Assembly (NCBI GenBank): GCA_963773085.1
Contig: CAVYZS010000010.1
Span: forward strand, 248,001 to 312,000
DNA: 64,000 nucleotides
Direction: 5' to 3'
From: JAENVT01 sp963773085
GTDB lineage: Bacteria > Actinomycetota > Acidimicrobiia > Acidimicrobiales > Ilumatobacteraceae
In this document: positions 9,301 to 19,697 of the stretch, in pieces
How the letters are laid out: each line of letters opens with the position of its first letter
Position numbering within the stretch: position 1 is the first letter of the stretch
The notes under the pieces: generated by a model
Databases searched by the model: none
Told to the model about the DNA's origin: nothing
The model's input: the letters and a program-made list of their open reading frames with translations, nothing else
Program-made: the position numbers and the translations under genes

Positions 9301-12300
9301 GGCGCGGGTGGGATCGTCGGCTCCCCTGGCGCTGCGCCGCTGCCCAGTTGGAAGACCACGAAGGTCTCCCACAGTGCGGCATACGGCTCGGCAAACAACG
9401 ACGGATCGAACGGGATCTCGACGGTCTGGTCGGGGAGGTCGCTGGTCGTGCCCTCGGGCTTGTTGGTCGCCGCGTTGTAATACTGCCCGTCGACGACGGA
9501 GCCGTACATCGGGGTCGGCCCCGTGGCGCCGCCGGTCGGATCGCGGCAGGATTCCTCCAGGACCTGCGCCTTGGATCTTCACCGGGTAGAACATCACCGG
9601 GCTCTCGTAGTAGGCGCCGCTTGCGTTGAATGCCAGTGCCGGATCATCGAAGTCGAACGTCGGATCGAGTGTGTCGAATCTCGGGTAGACGATGACCAGC
9701 GGATGGAGCTCGGGGAAGAACGCCCGGTTCAGGGCCGTCTTGGCCACAGTTTGCTTGAGCAGCGGCCCATTCGGATCCTGCGGACCGAACGAGCGCGTTG
9801 ATCACCCCGTCCAACAGCGGACTCAGATTGAGCCAACGTCCCCACCCGTAGTTGATCGCCTTCTGGATCGGACCGGGGAAGAGGAACTGGTTCGGATCGG
9901 TCGGCGTGAACATGTTCGGCCGGTTCGTCTCACCCCAGTTGGTGGCCTGGTTGAGCTCGTTGACACCGGTCGTGTCGATGCGACGAAGTGTCGACAGCGG
10001 CCCGACGTGAATGACGTCGGGGTAGCGCTGTACGAAGGTCAGGTTCGCGCCGGTTGCCACCGTCGTGTAGCCCGACTTGAGCACATGGACGGTGAGACCG
10101 TTGACGGTGGTCAAGCCCGCCGCGCCGGCCTGCTTGACGTGCAGCTGGTAAGCGCCGCCGGCGAGGCTGGCCATCGTGAGGGTGAGCGTGATGTGCGTGT
10201 CGCTCCACGCTGCCGCACTCGGGGTGATCGTCGTCACCACGCCGGCCTCGTTGGTCAGCGTGACGTTTCCTGGTGAGGCGCCGAAGCCGAGGCCGTCGAT
10301 CTCGATGCGCCCGGTCGTCTGACTGTTGTTGGCCACGTACGTGTTCGGGTTGGGCACGTACGGGTAGTCGACACGGAACAGCTGTGGCTCGGTGTCGGCT
10401 GCCTTGCAGACGATCGCCGCGGCGAACTGCGAGGCCGGGCCCTCGATCTGGATCGTGGCCCGTGTCGGCGCCGTGTCGGCCGACGTGAAGACGCCGGGCC
10501 AGGCCTGGAAGTTGGCCGCGATCGTGCGGTAGATCGGCTTGTAGTTGAGGTTCGGCCGTTGCGGCTGGCCGGGGTCGTTGCCGACGAAGCGGAACATCCC
10601 GGCGCACGGGCCCGCCGGGACCGGGCAGTTGTAGCTGTTCGTCGAGGGCATCAGCACTTCGAACAACCCGTTGTAGTCGGTGTCGACCGTGGTGAGCAGA
10701 CGGTTCGTCCAGTCGTAGAGACCGACAGGAACGTCGGCGACGCCCTGGACCTCACCGAGCGAGGTCGAGCGGCGGTCGGTCGAGACCGAGACGTCGTCGG
10801 TGACGTAGCCCCAGTACTTCGCCGGGATCGGGACGTCGGTGTACAGGTTGAAGTTCGGGGCCACCGACTGGCCGGCCTCGACATGGATCAACTTCACCGA
10901 GCAGGAGGGCACCATCTGGTCCTCGTACGGGCTGCCACCGACATCATGGAGGTCCGGGTTCTCTGGGTCGGCGCTGATGAGTACGGGAGGTCCGACGCAT
11001 TCCCCATCGGGGTACGGTGACGTCGTGCTGGTTGGCTCGCGCAGGCCGATGCTCGGGAGCTGCGGAACGCTCGGGTCATAGCGATTCGCCTTGAGGAAGT
11101 CCTGGAAGGAGATCCCCGTCAGGTCGGCGCCCTGAGGCACGTACACGTCGCCCGTGAACACGTTGATCGGGTCCTCGGTGCGCACCTTGTAGAGCGGCCT
11201 GCCGGGATGGAGCGGGTCCTCCGGGATGTCGACGCTGACGAGGTAGTCACCTGGGTGCCATGTCACGAAGCCGTAGTTGCCGTCGACCTGCTGGCCGTCA
11301 GCGGCGCCGACGTCACCGTCGGCGAAGCCGAATGTCGTCCCTTGCAGCGTGGCTTCGACGCAGTCCTGTTCGTGGCGGTTGAGGTTGGTGTTCAAGACGG
11401 CGTCCTGCACGACCGGGATGCCGTTGGAGTCGCGCGGGATGCAGCTCGCCGGGCGATGCCATTCCTCGGTGTCGTAGGTGGCACTGTGCGTCGCGATGTT
11501 GCCGGGGGCGACATCGTCAGCTGACGGGATCGTCGCCGACTGCCGAGGGGTGGCGATCGACGACGGCCGATCCGTCGGGGTTGAGCTTGATGTGGCCCGT
11601 CAGGTCGCAGGTGTCGCCGGGACCGTCGCAGGGCACCGGGGCGGCGATCTTGACGATGATGCCGGGGATGCCGGGCTCGTAGTCCTCGGTCGCTGCTTTG
11701 CGAGCCTGCAGCTCGTTGCGGGTGGCGTCGTACGCGACCGTCGCCACGATGCCGCCCTGGCAGGCGTCGGCGCACGGGGTCAGCGGATTGTTGTCGGTGG
11801 CCGGCGCGGTGTCGTACGGCAGCACGCCGATGTCGACTCGGCCGTCCTGGCCGATGATCGGCAGCAGGCTGAGGTCGACGGCCGCCGTCAACACGGTGTG
11901 CTCCTGCGGATCGTTGTCGGCCTGGTAGGTGACGCCGGTCGTCTTGTAGCGGGTGTTGAAGAACTCCTCGATGATGAACGCGCCCGTGCGGGTAGCCCTC
12001 CTTGATCGTGGTAGTTGCCCCAGAAGTCGGTGGTCGCCACGTTCTGGCCGGACACGTACATGTCATTCGTGCGGTTCTTGATGATGACGTCGAAGTTGGG
12101 CACGCCCTTCTCGCCGGGATCCATCTTGCCGTTGGCGTTCGTGTCGACGAACACGTGACCGGTGATCCGGGTGAACCACCCGATCAGCGGCACGTTGCCG
12201 AGGTCGACGACGTTGCCGCCGACGATCGAGACATTGAAGACGTCGAAGGCGTAGTCCTGATCGATGTCCCAGAACGACATCAGGTAGGTGCCGTCCTTGA

Positions 12301-13914
12301 CGTTCTGTGATGTCGAAGGTGCCGTCGTCGTTGTTCTGGGTCCAGTAGCCGATCTGGTCGCCGTTGTCGAAGTCGTTGAGGCCGATCATCACCCGGTCGA
12401 GCGTGCGCGGGTAGCGGATGCCGGACTGGCCGTTGGCGCCGCCCTGGCCGGCGAGACCGCCCTGGCCGGGCACGTATGGCTCGGCAGCGAGCACGGTGCC
12501 CTTGATCTCGCCTCCGGTTGCGTTGGCGGTGATCGGCCAGTCGGGGTTCTGGCCCCTGGTGGCCACGTCGCCGTTCCAGGTGTCGACGAAGCCGAACTGT
12601 GCCCACGGCACCGGCTCACCGGCCTGCACCATCTCGGTGTCGAGACCGGAGTCGTTGGCCATCATCCAGAAGTCCGAGTCGTGCCCACCCTCGAGGGTGG
12701 TCGTCTGCGACCAGCGTCCCTCGTTGTCGGAGTCTCCGGGTGGTGCGACGGTGATCGAGTACCGGTTGGTCCCCATGTTGGGGATGCGGACGATCCCGTT
12801 GGCGTCACTCAGACACTTGCCACCCGTGCCGGGAACGCGAATCGGGGCGCCGTCCTCCATGGCAATACCCCACGTGACGTAGTCGTCGTAGGTGAAGACG
12901 TAGTCGGGATTGCCGCCGCCGTAGTACGTGGCCGCGTCGGCGCGAGCAGCCGCAGTTCCGCCCGGGCCGTAGAAGTTGATCGCATCCAGCGGGCTCATCG
13001 GGTCAGTCGGCGCGACGTACTCGGGCGGGGCGAGGGCTGCGAGGCCCTGAGGAACGACGCGGTAGTACTCGGTGCAGATCGGGTTGACGTACCAGTCGGT
13101 CGACACCGCGCCAAGGATGTCGTTGACCGTGGCATTCCAGCCCTCGAGGCCGTGTTCGGTGGTGGCATCGAACGTGCCGTCAGCGGGCGCGCTGTCCTCG
13201 AACACCTTGACCTGGATGGTGCCGAGAGGGATCGGGTACGGGTTGAGGCCGACCTTGATGATCGCCGGACCTGGCAGCGACCACCGGCATCGGAACGCTG
13301 AAGTGAGTGCCGCCGATCTCGTACCCGTCTGCCGATACCGAGACGAGGTACTTGCCGGGATCGAGCGAATTGATCGCCGTCGGTCAGGTTCCACTCGCTC
13401 GAGTCGCCCGAGGAGACGACCTTGCTCGCCGTCGACAGGATGGATCGACGGCCATTCGCAGTTCGCCGGGGAAAAGTGGATCGCCGTCGGGATTGGTAGC
13501 CGTCTGCGGACGGCAGACATCGGAACCATCGACGGTCGAATCACCGGCGTCGATGCCGGCTTCGGTGCTCGCCTGGTGCGGGTCACCGGTGTTGTCCTCG
13601 TTGATGATCCACTTGTAGGTGAACGCACCAGGCGTCGACGAGCAACCGGGAGGCGGCGTTGGCGTGCCCGCGAACGGCGTAAGCAGATGCATGCCGCGGT
13701 ATGGCGCGCAGTCGTCGGTGCCACGCGGCGGGCGCAGACTGCTGTCACGCGCCGCGATCACGTCGAGCCGGAGGTCGGTGCTTGTCGCCGCCGAGGCGAC
13801 ATGGACCGCGCTCGACTGCACGAGCACCACCGGGAATCCGATGACCGCGGCAAGCATCACTGCCATCAGCGGATGACGCCTCGAGATCGCGCCCTTCACT
13901 CCATCCCTGACCAT
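6369..13914 (-). CDS. Giant secreted modular protein (SdrD-B, IPT/TIG, beta-helix, DUF11-like modules)
   Basis: Read as one gene of about 2,510 codons. ATG 13914 has GAGGAGG 7 nt upstream and starts a Sec signal peptide. Modules in order: Cna-B/SdrD-like domains, including GHVFVDTNANGKMDPGE (about residue 580); an IPT/TIG-like sandwich (about 1190-1280); a right-handed beta-helix of at least seven coils with NNxIxxN...GGGI repeats (about 1585-1875); a DUF11-type repeat starting near LTITKTHSPSGSVAFGA (about 2170); and a LamG-like segment (TLDTFIRANANNLGANW). No LPXTG or transmembrane anchor is seen at the end. At least ten frame breaks interrupt it, but adjoining fragments match at each junction and no start signal lies between them. 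It is the first gene of the oxidase operon and is probably a surface scaffold or appendage. Confidence 0.7.
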
Positions 13915-14373
13915 CGTCGGCCTCCTCGTGTCCATCAGACGGCAACCCGGCTATGCCCGGCTGACCGGGCTCCTAACGCCAGCGAGCAAACGTCGGCGGC
14001 GAAGACGAGCCCGGCGCCGCCGGGGAAGCTCGCGGCAGCAAACAGGACGGGTGTCCGCCGCCACAAAGTCCCCAGACCGCCGACTCTCAGTAGACCGTTC
14101 ATCCCCTGCCTCCGTGTACATGAGTCACCAGACAGGCTTGGTTCCCGTCCCGGATCCATCGGCGGGATTTAGAACAGATCTGCGGCGTCTTGTGTGGAAG
14201 ATGGCAGATTTGTCATCTACCTCTCAGCAAGGTCGCCCGCGGTCGACCCCACGGTGGTCGCTGTACGCGGCGCTGAATTTCACGGCCTGACCTGCGGGAA
14301 ACCGGGCAACCAGGGCGGCCGTGAGGTTGGGATCAGCCGATGTCGATCCTGACAGTCCCGCCGGCGAGGCAGG
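13915..14373. other. Intergenic region upstream of the giant-protein operon
   Basis: About 460 nt between the operon start and the end of the Gfo/Idh/MocA-type gene. Both genes are on the minus strand. It must hold the operon promoter, but I see no convincing -35/-10 pair. The strong ribosome-binding site lies at about 13921-13926. A 6-bp inverted repeat (13955-13960 with 13965-13970, loop CTGA) sits about 40 nt upstream of the start and may be a 5'-UTR hairpin. A locally A/T-richer part lies around 14160-14230. No gene or RNA gene is recognisable. Confidence 0.5.
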
Positions 14374-15298
14374 TCAAGCCGTCAACCGGTGCAACTCGTC
14401 GAGGATCCCGGCCAGGCGCAGGCTCTGCTGTTTGCCGAAGACCGGCTGCTCGGTGCCGGCAACCACGGACTCGAACTGGGCGACCATGCCCGCGTACGCG
14501 TTCGCGCCGGCGCATGCGATCGTGTCGACGGATCCGTCGCGGCGTTCGATGGCGATGGTGCTCGCATCCGGCGGGCCCGGCACGTGGTCGCCGGGCAGGT
14601 TGACCAGGCCGTCACTCCCCGACAGCGCCATCTGCTTGCGCACCGGCGCGTCGAACGACACGTCGAACGTCGAGCTGAAACCGCTGCCCCAGTCGATCCA
14701 TCCCGCCATTGCGATGTCGACACCGAGGTCGTTGCGCGTGGCAGTGGCCGCCATTCCGACGGGCGCCCGGTCGGCGATCAAGAGAAAGGGCGCGATGCAG
14801 TAGATGCCGATGTCGAACAATGCGCCGGCGCCCCGTGGGTCGATGCGATGGTCACCGGCGGTCATGTCCATCGGGTAGCTGAACGACGCCCGTCCGGACC
14901 GCAACGTGCCCAACGAGCCGCTCGGCGGCGAGTTCGAGCAAGGCCCGCGCCCGTGGATGATGCGGCCACATGTACGCCTCGAGGATGGTCAGTCCGGCGG
15001 ACTCGGCGTGGTCGAAGAGCGCAGCGCTGTCGGCCGGCGACATGGTCAGCGGCTTCTCGCACAGCACGTGCTTGCCGGCATCGAGGGCCCGGTGACTCCA
15101 CTCGGCGTGAAGGTGGTTGGGCAACGGGTTGTACACCGCGTCGACGTCGTCACGGGCGAGCATCGCCGCATAGGGCTCGAAGTCGTCGCCGCGCCGGCTC
15201 GGTGCGTCGACGACGACGTGGCCGAGCTCGTCGAAGGCCGGCCGCAATGCACCGAGGTAGATGCGGCTCGAACCGCCGAACACACCCCAGCGGATCAT
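14374..15298 (-). CDS. Gfo/Idh/MocA family NAD(P)-dependent oxidoreductase
   Basis: The N-terminus MIRWGVFGGSSRIY is a Rossmann GxGxxS-type nucleotide loop, followed by AVYNPLPNHLHAEW and the family hallmark KHVLCEKPL (about residue 95), whose Lys is catalytic. The C-terminal half continues with GALFDIGIYCI, the usual substrate-side helix. The family oxidises sugars, inositols or related alcohols, or reduces imines; the substrate here is unknown. At about 308 residues it is slightly short. One frame break near 14900 separates the two halves. Its ATG overlaps the aldehyde dehydrogenase stop as ATGA, so the two are co-translated and may act in sequence. Confidence 0.85.
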
Positions 15299-16674
15299 GC
15301 GCCGAGGACGACCATCTTGATCTCGGTCATCTCCTTGATCGAGTAGGCCGGCCCCTCGCGGGTGTTGCCGCTGTCGCGCAGTCCGCCGTACGGCTGCTGA
15401 TCGGCTCGCCAGGTGGGCACCTCGTTGACCAGCACTCCGCCGTAGTCCAGCGCGTGAACAGCCTTGAGGGCCTTGCCGAGATCGGTCGTGAAGATCGCCG
15501 CCTGCAACCCGAACGAGGAGTCGTTGGCCAGCTCCAGCGCGTCGTCGAGCGAGTCGTAGGTGGAGATCGCGACCACCGGACCGAAGACCTCCTTCGAGCA
15601 GACCTTCATGTCGGGCTTGGCATTGGTGATGACCGTCGGGCGCAGCACGCCATCGTCGTTGAGTGCTCCCCCGGTGAGCACCTTCGCGCCGGCTGACTCT
15701 GCCTCGGTAACCCAGGACACGACACGGTCACGTTCATTCCGCGAGATCAACGCCGACATGTCGGTGGCTTCGTCGAGCGGGTCACCGACCACGAGGGCAT
15801 TGACGTGGTCGACGAGGGCGGCGGTGAAATCATCGGCGATCGAGGTGTGCACGTAGATGCGCTGGGTCGAGATGCAGCTCTGACCGGCGTGGCTGAAGCC
15901 GGCGATCTTGATCTTGGCCGCAGCGGTCTTCCAGTCGCCGTCGGGCTCGATGATCACGGGAGCGTTGTTGCCCAGCTCGAGGCCGACGCGCTTGCGTGGA
16001 GCGCGGGACCGGATTCCCCAACCGACCTCGGGAGAGCCGGTGAAGGTGATCAGGGCGATGTCGGGGTGATCGACGATGGCATTGCCGACCGTGCTGCCTC
16101 CGCCGGTGACCACATGGAGGTACTCGGGAGGCAGGCCACATTCGTCGATCAACATCTTCGCCAAGGCGATCGAACTGAACGGCGTCTGGCTTGCCGGCTT
16201 CAGCACCACCGGACATCCGGCGGCGATGGCAGGAGCGAGCTTGTGGGCGACGAGGTTGAGCGGGAAGTTGAACGGGGCGATGGCGCCGACCACACCGATC
16301 GGCACTCGCAGCGTGAAGCCCAACTTGCCCTCACCGGCCGAGATCGCGTCGAGCGGAATCATCTCACCCGACAACTTGCGCGCCTCGGCTGCGGCGAACA
16401 GGAATGTGCCGACGGCACGCTCGGCCTCGGCGCGAGCCGTCTTGATCGGCTTGGCCGCCTCCCTGGCGATGATGGTGGCGAACTCATCGCGACGTTCGGT
16501 CAGGCGCTGTGCCGCCTTGTCGAGGATCGCGGCCCGCCTCCACAGCGGAAGGGGTGTCTTCAATGCGGCCTTTGCCGTGGCGACGGCCGCCGCCACATCG
16601 GCTTCTGTCTGGGCCGGGATCTCGCCGATGACCGAATCGTCGTACGGTGAGCGAACAGTGATCGTTTGAGCCAT
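15295..16674 (-). CDS. NAD(P)-dependent aldehyde dehydrogenase
   Basis: An intact gene of about 459 codons from ATG 16674. Family motifs are complete: APFNFPLNL near the cofactor, KPASQTP, FTGSPEVGW at the nucleotide loop, general base Glu in LELGNNAP, nucleophile Cys in GQSCISTQRIYVH, and KEVFGPV near the end. It oxidises an aldehyde to the acid. The closest feel is lactaldehyde/phosphonoacetaldehyde-type dehydrogenases, but the substrate cannot be read from the sequence. A possible -10 (TATCGT, 16688-16683) ends 8 nt before the ATG. It is the first gene of a two-gene operon with the Gfo/Idh/MocA oxidoreductase, and divergent from the phosphodiesterase gene by only 22 bp. Confidence 0.9.
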   Translation of the reverse strand: MAQTITVRSPYDDSVIGEIPAQTEADVAAAVATAKAALKTPLPLWRRAAILDKAAQRLTERRDEFATIIAREAAKPIKTARAEAERAVGTFLFAAAEARKLSGEMIPLDAISAGEGKLGFTLRVPIGVVGAIAPFNFPLNLVAHKLAPAIAAGCPVVLKPASQTPFSSIALAKMLIDECGLPPEYLHVVTGGGSTVGNAIVDHPDIALITFTGSPEVGWGIRSRAPRKRVGLELGNNAPVIIEPDGDWKTAAAKIKIAGFSHAGQSCISTQRIYVHTSIADDFTAALVDHVNALVVGDPLDEATDMSALISRNERDRVVSWVTEAESAGAKVLTGGALNDDGVLRPTVITNAKPDMKVCSKEVFGPVVAISTYDSLDDALELANDSSFGLQAAIFTTDLGKALKAVHALDYGGVLVNEVPTWRADQQPYGGLRDSGNTREGPAYSIKEMTEIKMVVLGA

Positions 16675-16684
16675 GTCAACCGAC

Positions 16685-16690
16685 GATACT
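16685..16690 (+). promoter_or_regulatory. Candidate -10 box (GATACT) of a leaderless promoter for the phosphodiesterase
   Basis: GATACT ends 6 nt before ATG 16697, the spacing expected when the transcript starts at the A of the start codon. It overlaps TATCGT on the other strand (16683-16688), which is placed similarly for the aldehyde dehydrogenase, so the two promoters would compete. One mismatch to TANNNT. Confidence 0.4.
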
Positions 16691-16696
16691 TGCCTC

Positions 16697-17458
16697 ATGA
16701 GTACCCCTCGTCATCCGTATCTCGACTGGGACGGGCCACTGCCGTTCGCTCACAGAGGTGGGGCCAGCGACATGCCCGAGAACACGATGGAGGCGTTCGA
16801 ATACGCCGTCAACCTCGGCTACCGCTACCTCGAGACCGATGTGCAGGTGACCGCCGACGGTGTGCTGGTGGCGTTCCACGACAACGATCTGCTGCGCACC
16901 ACGCGGCCGGGCCGGCAAGATCAGCGAGCTGCCCTGGTCCGAGGTGTCGAAGGCGCTGGTCGATGGCAAGGCGCACATCCCGCTCCTCGAGGACCTGCTC
17001 GGCACCTGGCCGGAGGCTCGGATCAACATCGACTGCAAGTCCGACGCTGCAGTCGACGCCCTGGTGCGCGTCACTGCGCCGCACGAACTCGCTGACCAGG
17101 GTGTGCGTCGCGGCGTTCAGCGACAGTCGGTTGCGACGCCTGCGCAAGGCACTCGGGGCGGAGTTGTGCAGCTCCCTCGGCCCGCTCGAAACGGCACTGC
17201 TGCGCTTCGGCCTGCTCCGCAACCCTCCCGGTCTTGCCGCTCAGGTCCCCGTGAAGCAGGGCCCGGTGGTCATGGTCAACACGCAAGTTCGTCGAGCGCG
17301 CCCATCGGCTGGGGCTGCACGTCCACGTGTGGACGATCGACGATGCGGCGGAGATGCAGCGGCTGCTCGACCTCGGCGTCGACGGCATCATGACCGACCG
17401 CCCGGTCATCCTGCGGGAGGTTCTCGAGTCGCGCGGCGCCTGGCACTCCTCCCACTGA
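16697..17458 (+). CDS. Glycerophosphodiester phosphodiesterase (GDPD) family
   Basis: Starts MSTPRHPYLDWDG and has the GDPD active-site series: FAHRGGASDMPENTMEAF (catalytic His, Arg, Glu, Asn), YLETDVQVTADG (metal-binding Glu and Asp), VAFHDNDL (second catalytic His), and near the end HVHVWTIDD and LGVDGIMTDRP. It hydrolyses glycerophosphodiesters to glycerol 3-phosphate and an alcohol. There is no signal peptide, so it is cytoplasmic. Three frame breaks (near 16915, 17090 and 17285) each need one base removed; the frame moves +1 every time. Corrected length is about 253 residues, usual for the family. Confidence 0.88.
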
Positions 17459-17486
17459 CCATGGTCTGGGTTCTCCCCAATTGTCA

Positions 17487-17615
17487 GTGACGAAAACGGA
17501 CCAGCGGGCACCAGGCGATCTGGGTGGCGATCTGGGTGCCACGCTCGGGCGAAGGCCTGGGGTTTGACGGAGGATTGGCGCCCAGATCCGAAATTGCGCG
17601 AGCGAGTTTCGTCAC
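17487..17615. repeat. Nested inverted repeats with a tandem 12-mer between convergent genes
   Basis: Outer arms GTGACGAAA (17487-17495) and TTTCGTCAC (17607-17615) enclose inner arms GATCTGGGTGCC (17529-17540) and GGCGCCCAGATC (17577-17588), which pair at 11 of 12 positions. The 12-mer GGCGATCTGGGT is repeated directly at 17514-17525 and 17526-17537. The outer right arm covers the stop codon of the membrane-protein gene. The arrangement could fold into a large hairpin and act as a bidirectional terminator, or be a remnant of a small repetitive element. No T-run follows. Confidence 0.45.
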
Positions 17616-18094
17616 GGACGATTCGAGAGGGGGCCTGGAGGGTCGGCATGGGGATGGGCGGTCGCGGCCATCACCGTGATCCAGCCGACGGCGAGAGCGA
17701 TGGCGCCGACCAGGGTGATCAGCGGGCCGGCTTCGATGGAGATGAGAGATGTCGACGGTGCGGATGCGACCGCAGCCGCAACCGATCCGGTGTAGAGCAC
17801 CGCGATGGCGACGGTGACGAAGGTCAGCCGTCGTCGCGGGAACCACAACACCGTGACGGCGCCGGCCAGCAGCAGCGGAACGACGGGCCACAGCCTCACG
17901 CCCCAACCGACGAGGCTCGACGGAGAGAACCCGAGTCGGTCGACCAGCGAGAAGATCTCGTAGCTGTTTCGTTGACGGGTGCCGGATCGCAGCCAGGGCA
18001 GGAATGTGCCGGCAAGGGCTACTGCGGCGCCGATGCTCGCCAGCGCGCGCCCGATGAGAATCCGCTGCACCGCGGCAGCGTAGGTTCCGCACAT
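17612..18094 (-). CDS. Small four-helix membrane protein, function unknown
   Basis: About 160 residues with four hydrophobic segments: IGAAVALAGTFLPWL, LWPVVPLLLAGAVTVLWF, VTVAIAVLYTGSVAAAVA and ITLVGAIALAVGWITVMAA. The FLPWLRSG motif after helix 1 recurs in small actinobacterial membrane proteins of unknown role. I recognise no catalytic motif. The ATG at 18094 lies inside a CATG that also forms the start codon of the divergent gamma-glutamyltransferase; the true start may be GTG at 18070. It ends inside the nested inverted repeat at 17487-17615. Confidence 0.65.
   Translation of the reverse strand: MCGTYAAAVQRILIGRALASIGAAVALAGTFLPWLRSGTRQRNSYEIFSLVDRLGFSPSSLVGWGVRLWPVVPLLLAGAVTVLWFPRRRLTFVTVAIAVLYTGSVAAAVASAPSTSLISIEAGPLITLVGAIALAVGWITVMAATAHPHADPPGPLSNRP
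18081..18086 (+). promoter_or_regulatory. -10 box (TAGGTT) of a leaderless promoter for gamma-glutamyltransferase
   Basis: TAGGTT matches the actinobacterial TANNNT consensus and ends exactly 6 nt before ATG 18093. No Shine-Dalgarno sequence precedes that ATG. This supports a transcript starting at the start codon. Confidence 0.55.
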
Positions 18095-19664
18095 GGCCTC
18101 GCTCCGATTTCACTCCGTCCGGTCCCCGAGGGCAATGGTTGCCAGTGCTGACCAGCTCGCTACCCAGGCCGGCGTGAGGGCGTTGGTTCTCGGGGGCAAC
18201 GCCGTCGATGCGGCCATCGCCACGAACGCGGCCATCGCGGTCACGGGTCCACACCTGTGTGGAATGGGCGGCGACCTCTTCGCACTCATCCACCGCGACG
18301 GCGAGGTCTTCGCCCTCAACTCGACCGGGCGAGCCGGTGCCGGCGCCGACGCCGCTGCACTCAGGGCAGAGGGTCGTGCCGACATGCCGTTTCGACACGA
18401 CATCCGCAGCGTCACCGTGCCCGGCTGTGTCGATGGTTGGGTGGCGTTGCACGAACGATTCGGCACGTTGCCGCTGTCGGTGTTGCTGCAGCCGGCCATC
18501 GCTCTGGCGAGCGATGGATTTCCGGCGAGCCCGCTGCTCGTCGGTGCGGCAGCTCGTGCCGACGAAGGGGCCGGTGCGAACCTTGCCGAGCTGATCAATC
18601 AGCTGAGCCGCCCCGGCGCGCGGGTTTGCCGATCGGGCGCGGCTCGAGCGCTCACCGATGTCGCTGAAGGTGGTCGAGCCGCGTTCTACGAAGGCGAGTT
18701 CGGCAGAGGTCTGAAGGCACTCGGTGACGGGTTCTACGCCGACACCGATTTCTCCACGCCATTGGCGGAATGGGTCACGCCGCTGACCACCCGCGCCTTC
18801 GGGGTCGATCTGTGGACCATCCCTCCGAACTCGCAGGGCTACCTCACGCTCGGCGCTTCCGAGCTGGCCTCCCGGCTCGAGCTGCCGGCTGATCCCAACG
18901 ACATCCGGTTTGCCCACCTGCTGATCGAGGCCGCGACTGCAGCCGGGTTCGACCGGCCCGAGGTGCTCAGCGATACGGCGGACGGCGAGGATCTGCTGCG
19001 CTCGATCGCCGGCAGGATCGATCTGATCGACAGCGAACGAGCATCGGATCGGTGGTCCCCCGGCCGCGACGGCGACACGACCTATCTGTGCACCGTGGAC
19101 GGCAGCGGGATGGGTGTCTCGTTGATCCAGTCGAACGCCGCCGGATTCGGGTCCGGGTTGGCCGAACCGAACACTGGGATCAACCTGCACAACCGCGGTC
19201 TCGGGTTCAACCTGCGCGAGGGACACCCGGCAGAGTTCCTGCCCGGTCATCGTCCTCCGCACACGCTGTGTCCGGCCATGGCCACGGCAGACGGCGACCT
19301 CCGCGCCGTGTTCGGCACGATGGGCGGCGACGCCCAGCCGCAGATCCTGCTTCAGGTGGCCGCCCGCCTGTTCCACTACGGCCAGTCCCCGGCGGCGGCC
19401 GTCAACGCCGGGCGATGGGCGCTACAGGGGCCGGTCACCGGGTTCGACACATGGACCAGCGGTCGAGCCCCGACGGTCACCGTCGAGGGGAATGCGCCCT
19501 CGGATTGGATCACCGGCCTCGCTGATCGCGGCCACACGGTCGAGGGTTTGCCGCCGTACGACAGCGGCTTCGGACACGCCCACGCGATCGTCATCGATGC
19601 CGATGGGTTCCGTGTCGGTGCCGCCGATCCGCGGACGATGATCGGCACAGCTGCGGGCATCTGA
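18093..19664 (+). CDS. ggt: Gamma-glutamyltransferase family protein
   Basis: An intact 523-residue frame. LATQAGVRALVLGGNAVDAAIA and GPHLCGMGGDLFALI are the GGT N-terminal signatures, and VPGCVDGWVALHERFG follows. The processing and nucleophile Thr lies in GDTTYLCTVDGSG (about residue 328), where the precursor would be cut into large and small subunits; the small subunit contains SLIQSNAAGFGSG and TLCPAMA. These enzymes transfer or hydrolyse gamma-glutamyl groups (glutathione and analogues). No signal peptide is seen, so it may be a cytoplasmic GGT-like acylase. It is apparently leaderless (TAGGTT box). Confidence 0.88.
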   Translation: MASLRFHSVRSPRAMVASADQLATQAGVRALVLGGNAVDAAIATNAAIAVTGPHLCGMGGDLFALIHRDGEVFALNSTGRAGAGADAAALRAEGRADMPFRHDIRSVTVPGCVDGWVALHERFGTLPLSVLLQPAIALASDGFPASPLLVGAAARADEGAGANLAELINQLSRPGARVCRSGAARALTDVAEGGRAAFYEGEFGRGLKALGDGFYADTDFSTPLAEWVTPLTTRAFGVDLWTIPPNSQGYLTLGASELASRLELPADPNDIRFAHLLIEAATAAGFDRPEVLSDTADGEDLLRSIAGRIDLIDSERASDRWSPGRDGDTTYLCTVDGSGMGVSLIQSNAAGFGSGLAEPNTGINLHNRGLGFNLREGHPAEFLPGHRPPHTLCPAMATADGDLRAVFGTMGGDAQPQILLQVAARLFHYGQSPAAAVNAGRWALQGPVTGFDTWTSGRAPTVTVEGNAPSDWITGLADRGHTVEGLPPYDSGFGHAHAIVIDADGFRVGAADPRTMIGTAAGI

Positions 19665-19684
19665 GCCCAGGTCATCGAACGCAG

Positions 19685-19690
19685 TACGAT
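19685..19690 (+). promoter_or_regulatory. -10 box (TACGAT) of a probable leaderless promoter
   Basis: TACGAT, a strong actinobacterial -10 form, ends 7 nt before ATG 19698. No Shine-Dalgarno sequence intervenes. It would drive the flavin oxidoreductase and the amidohydrolase overlapping it. Confidence 0.5.
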
Positions 19691-19697
19691 CTGGACG

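Noticed and set aside
17514..17537. Minisatellite or tandem-repeat locus
   Set aside because: Only two copies of the 12-mer are present; it is better described as part of the hairpin-rich intergenic element.
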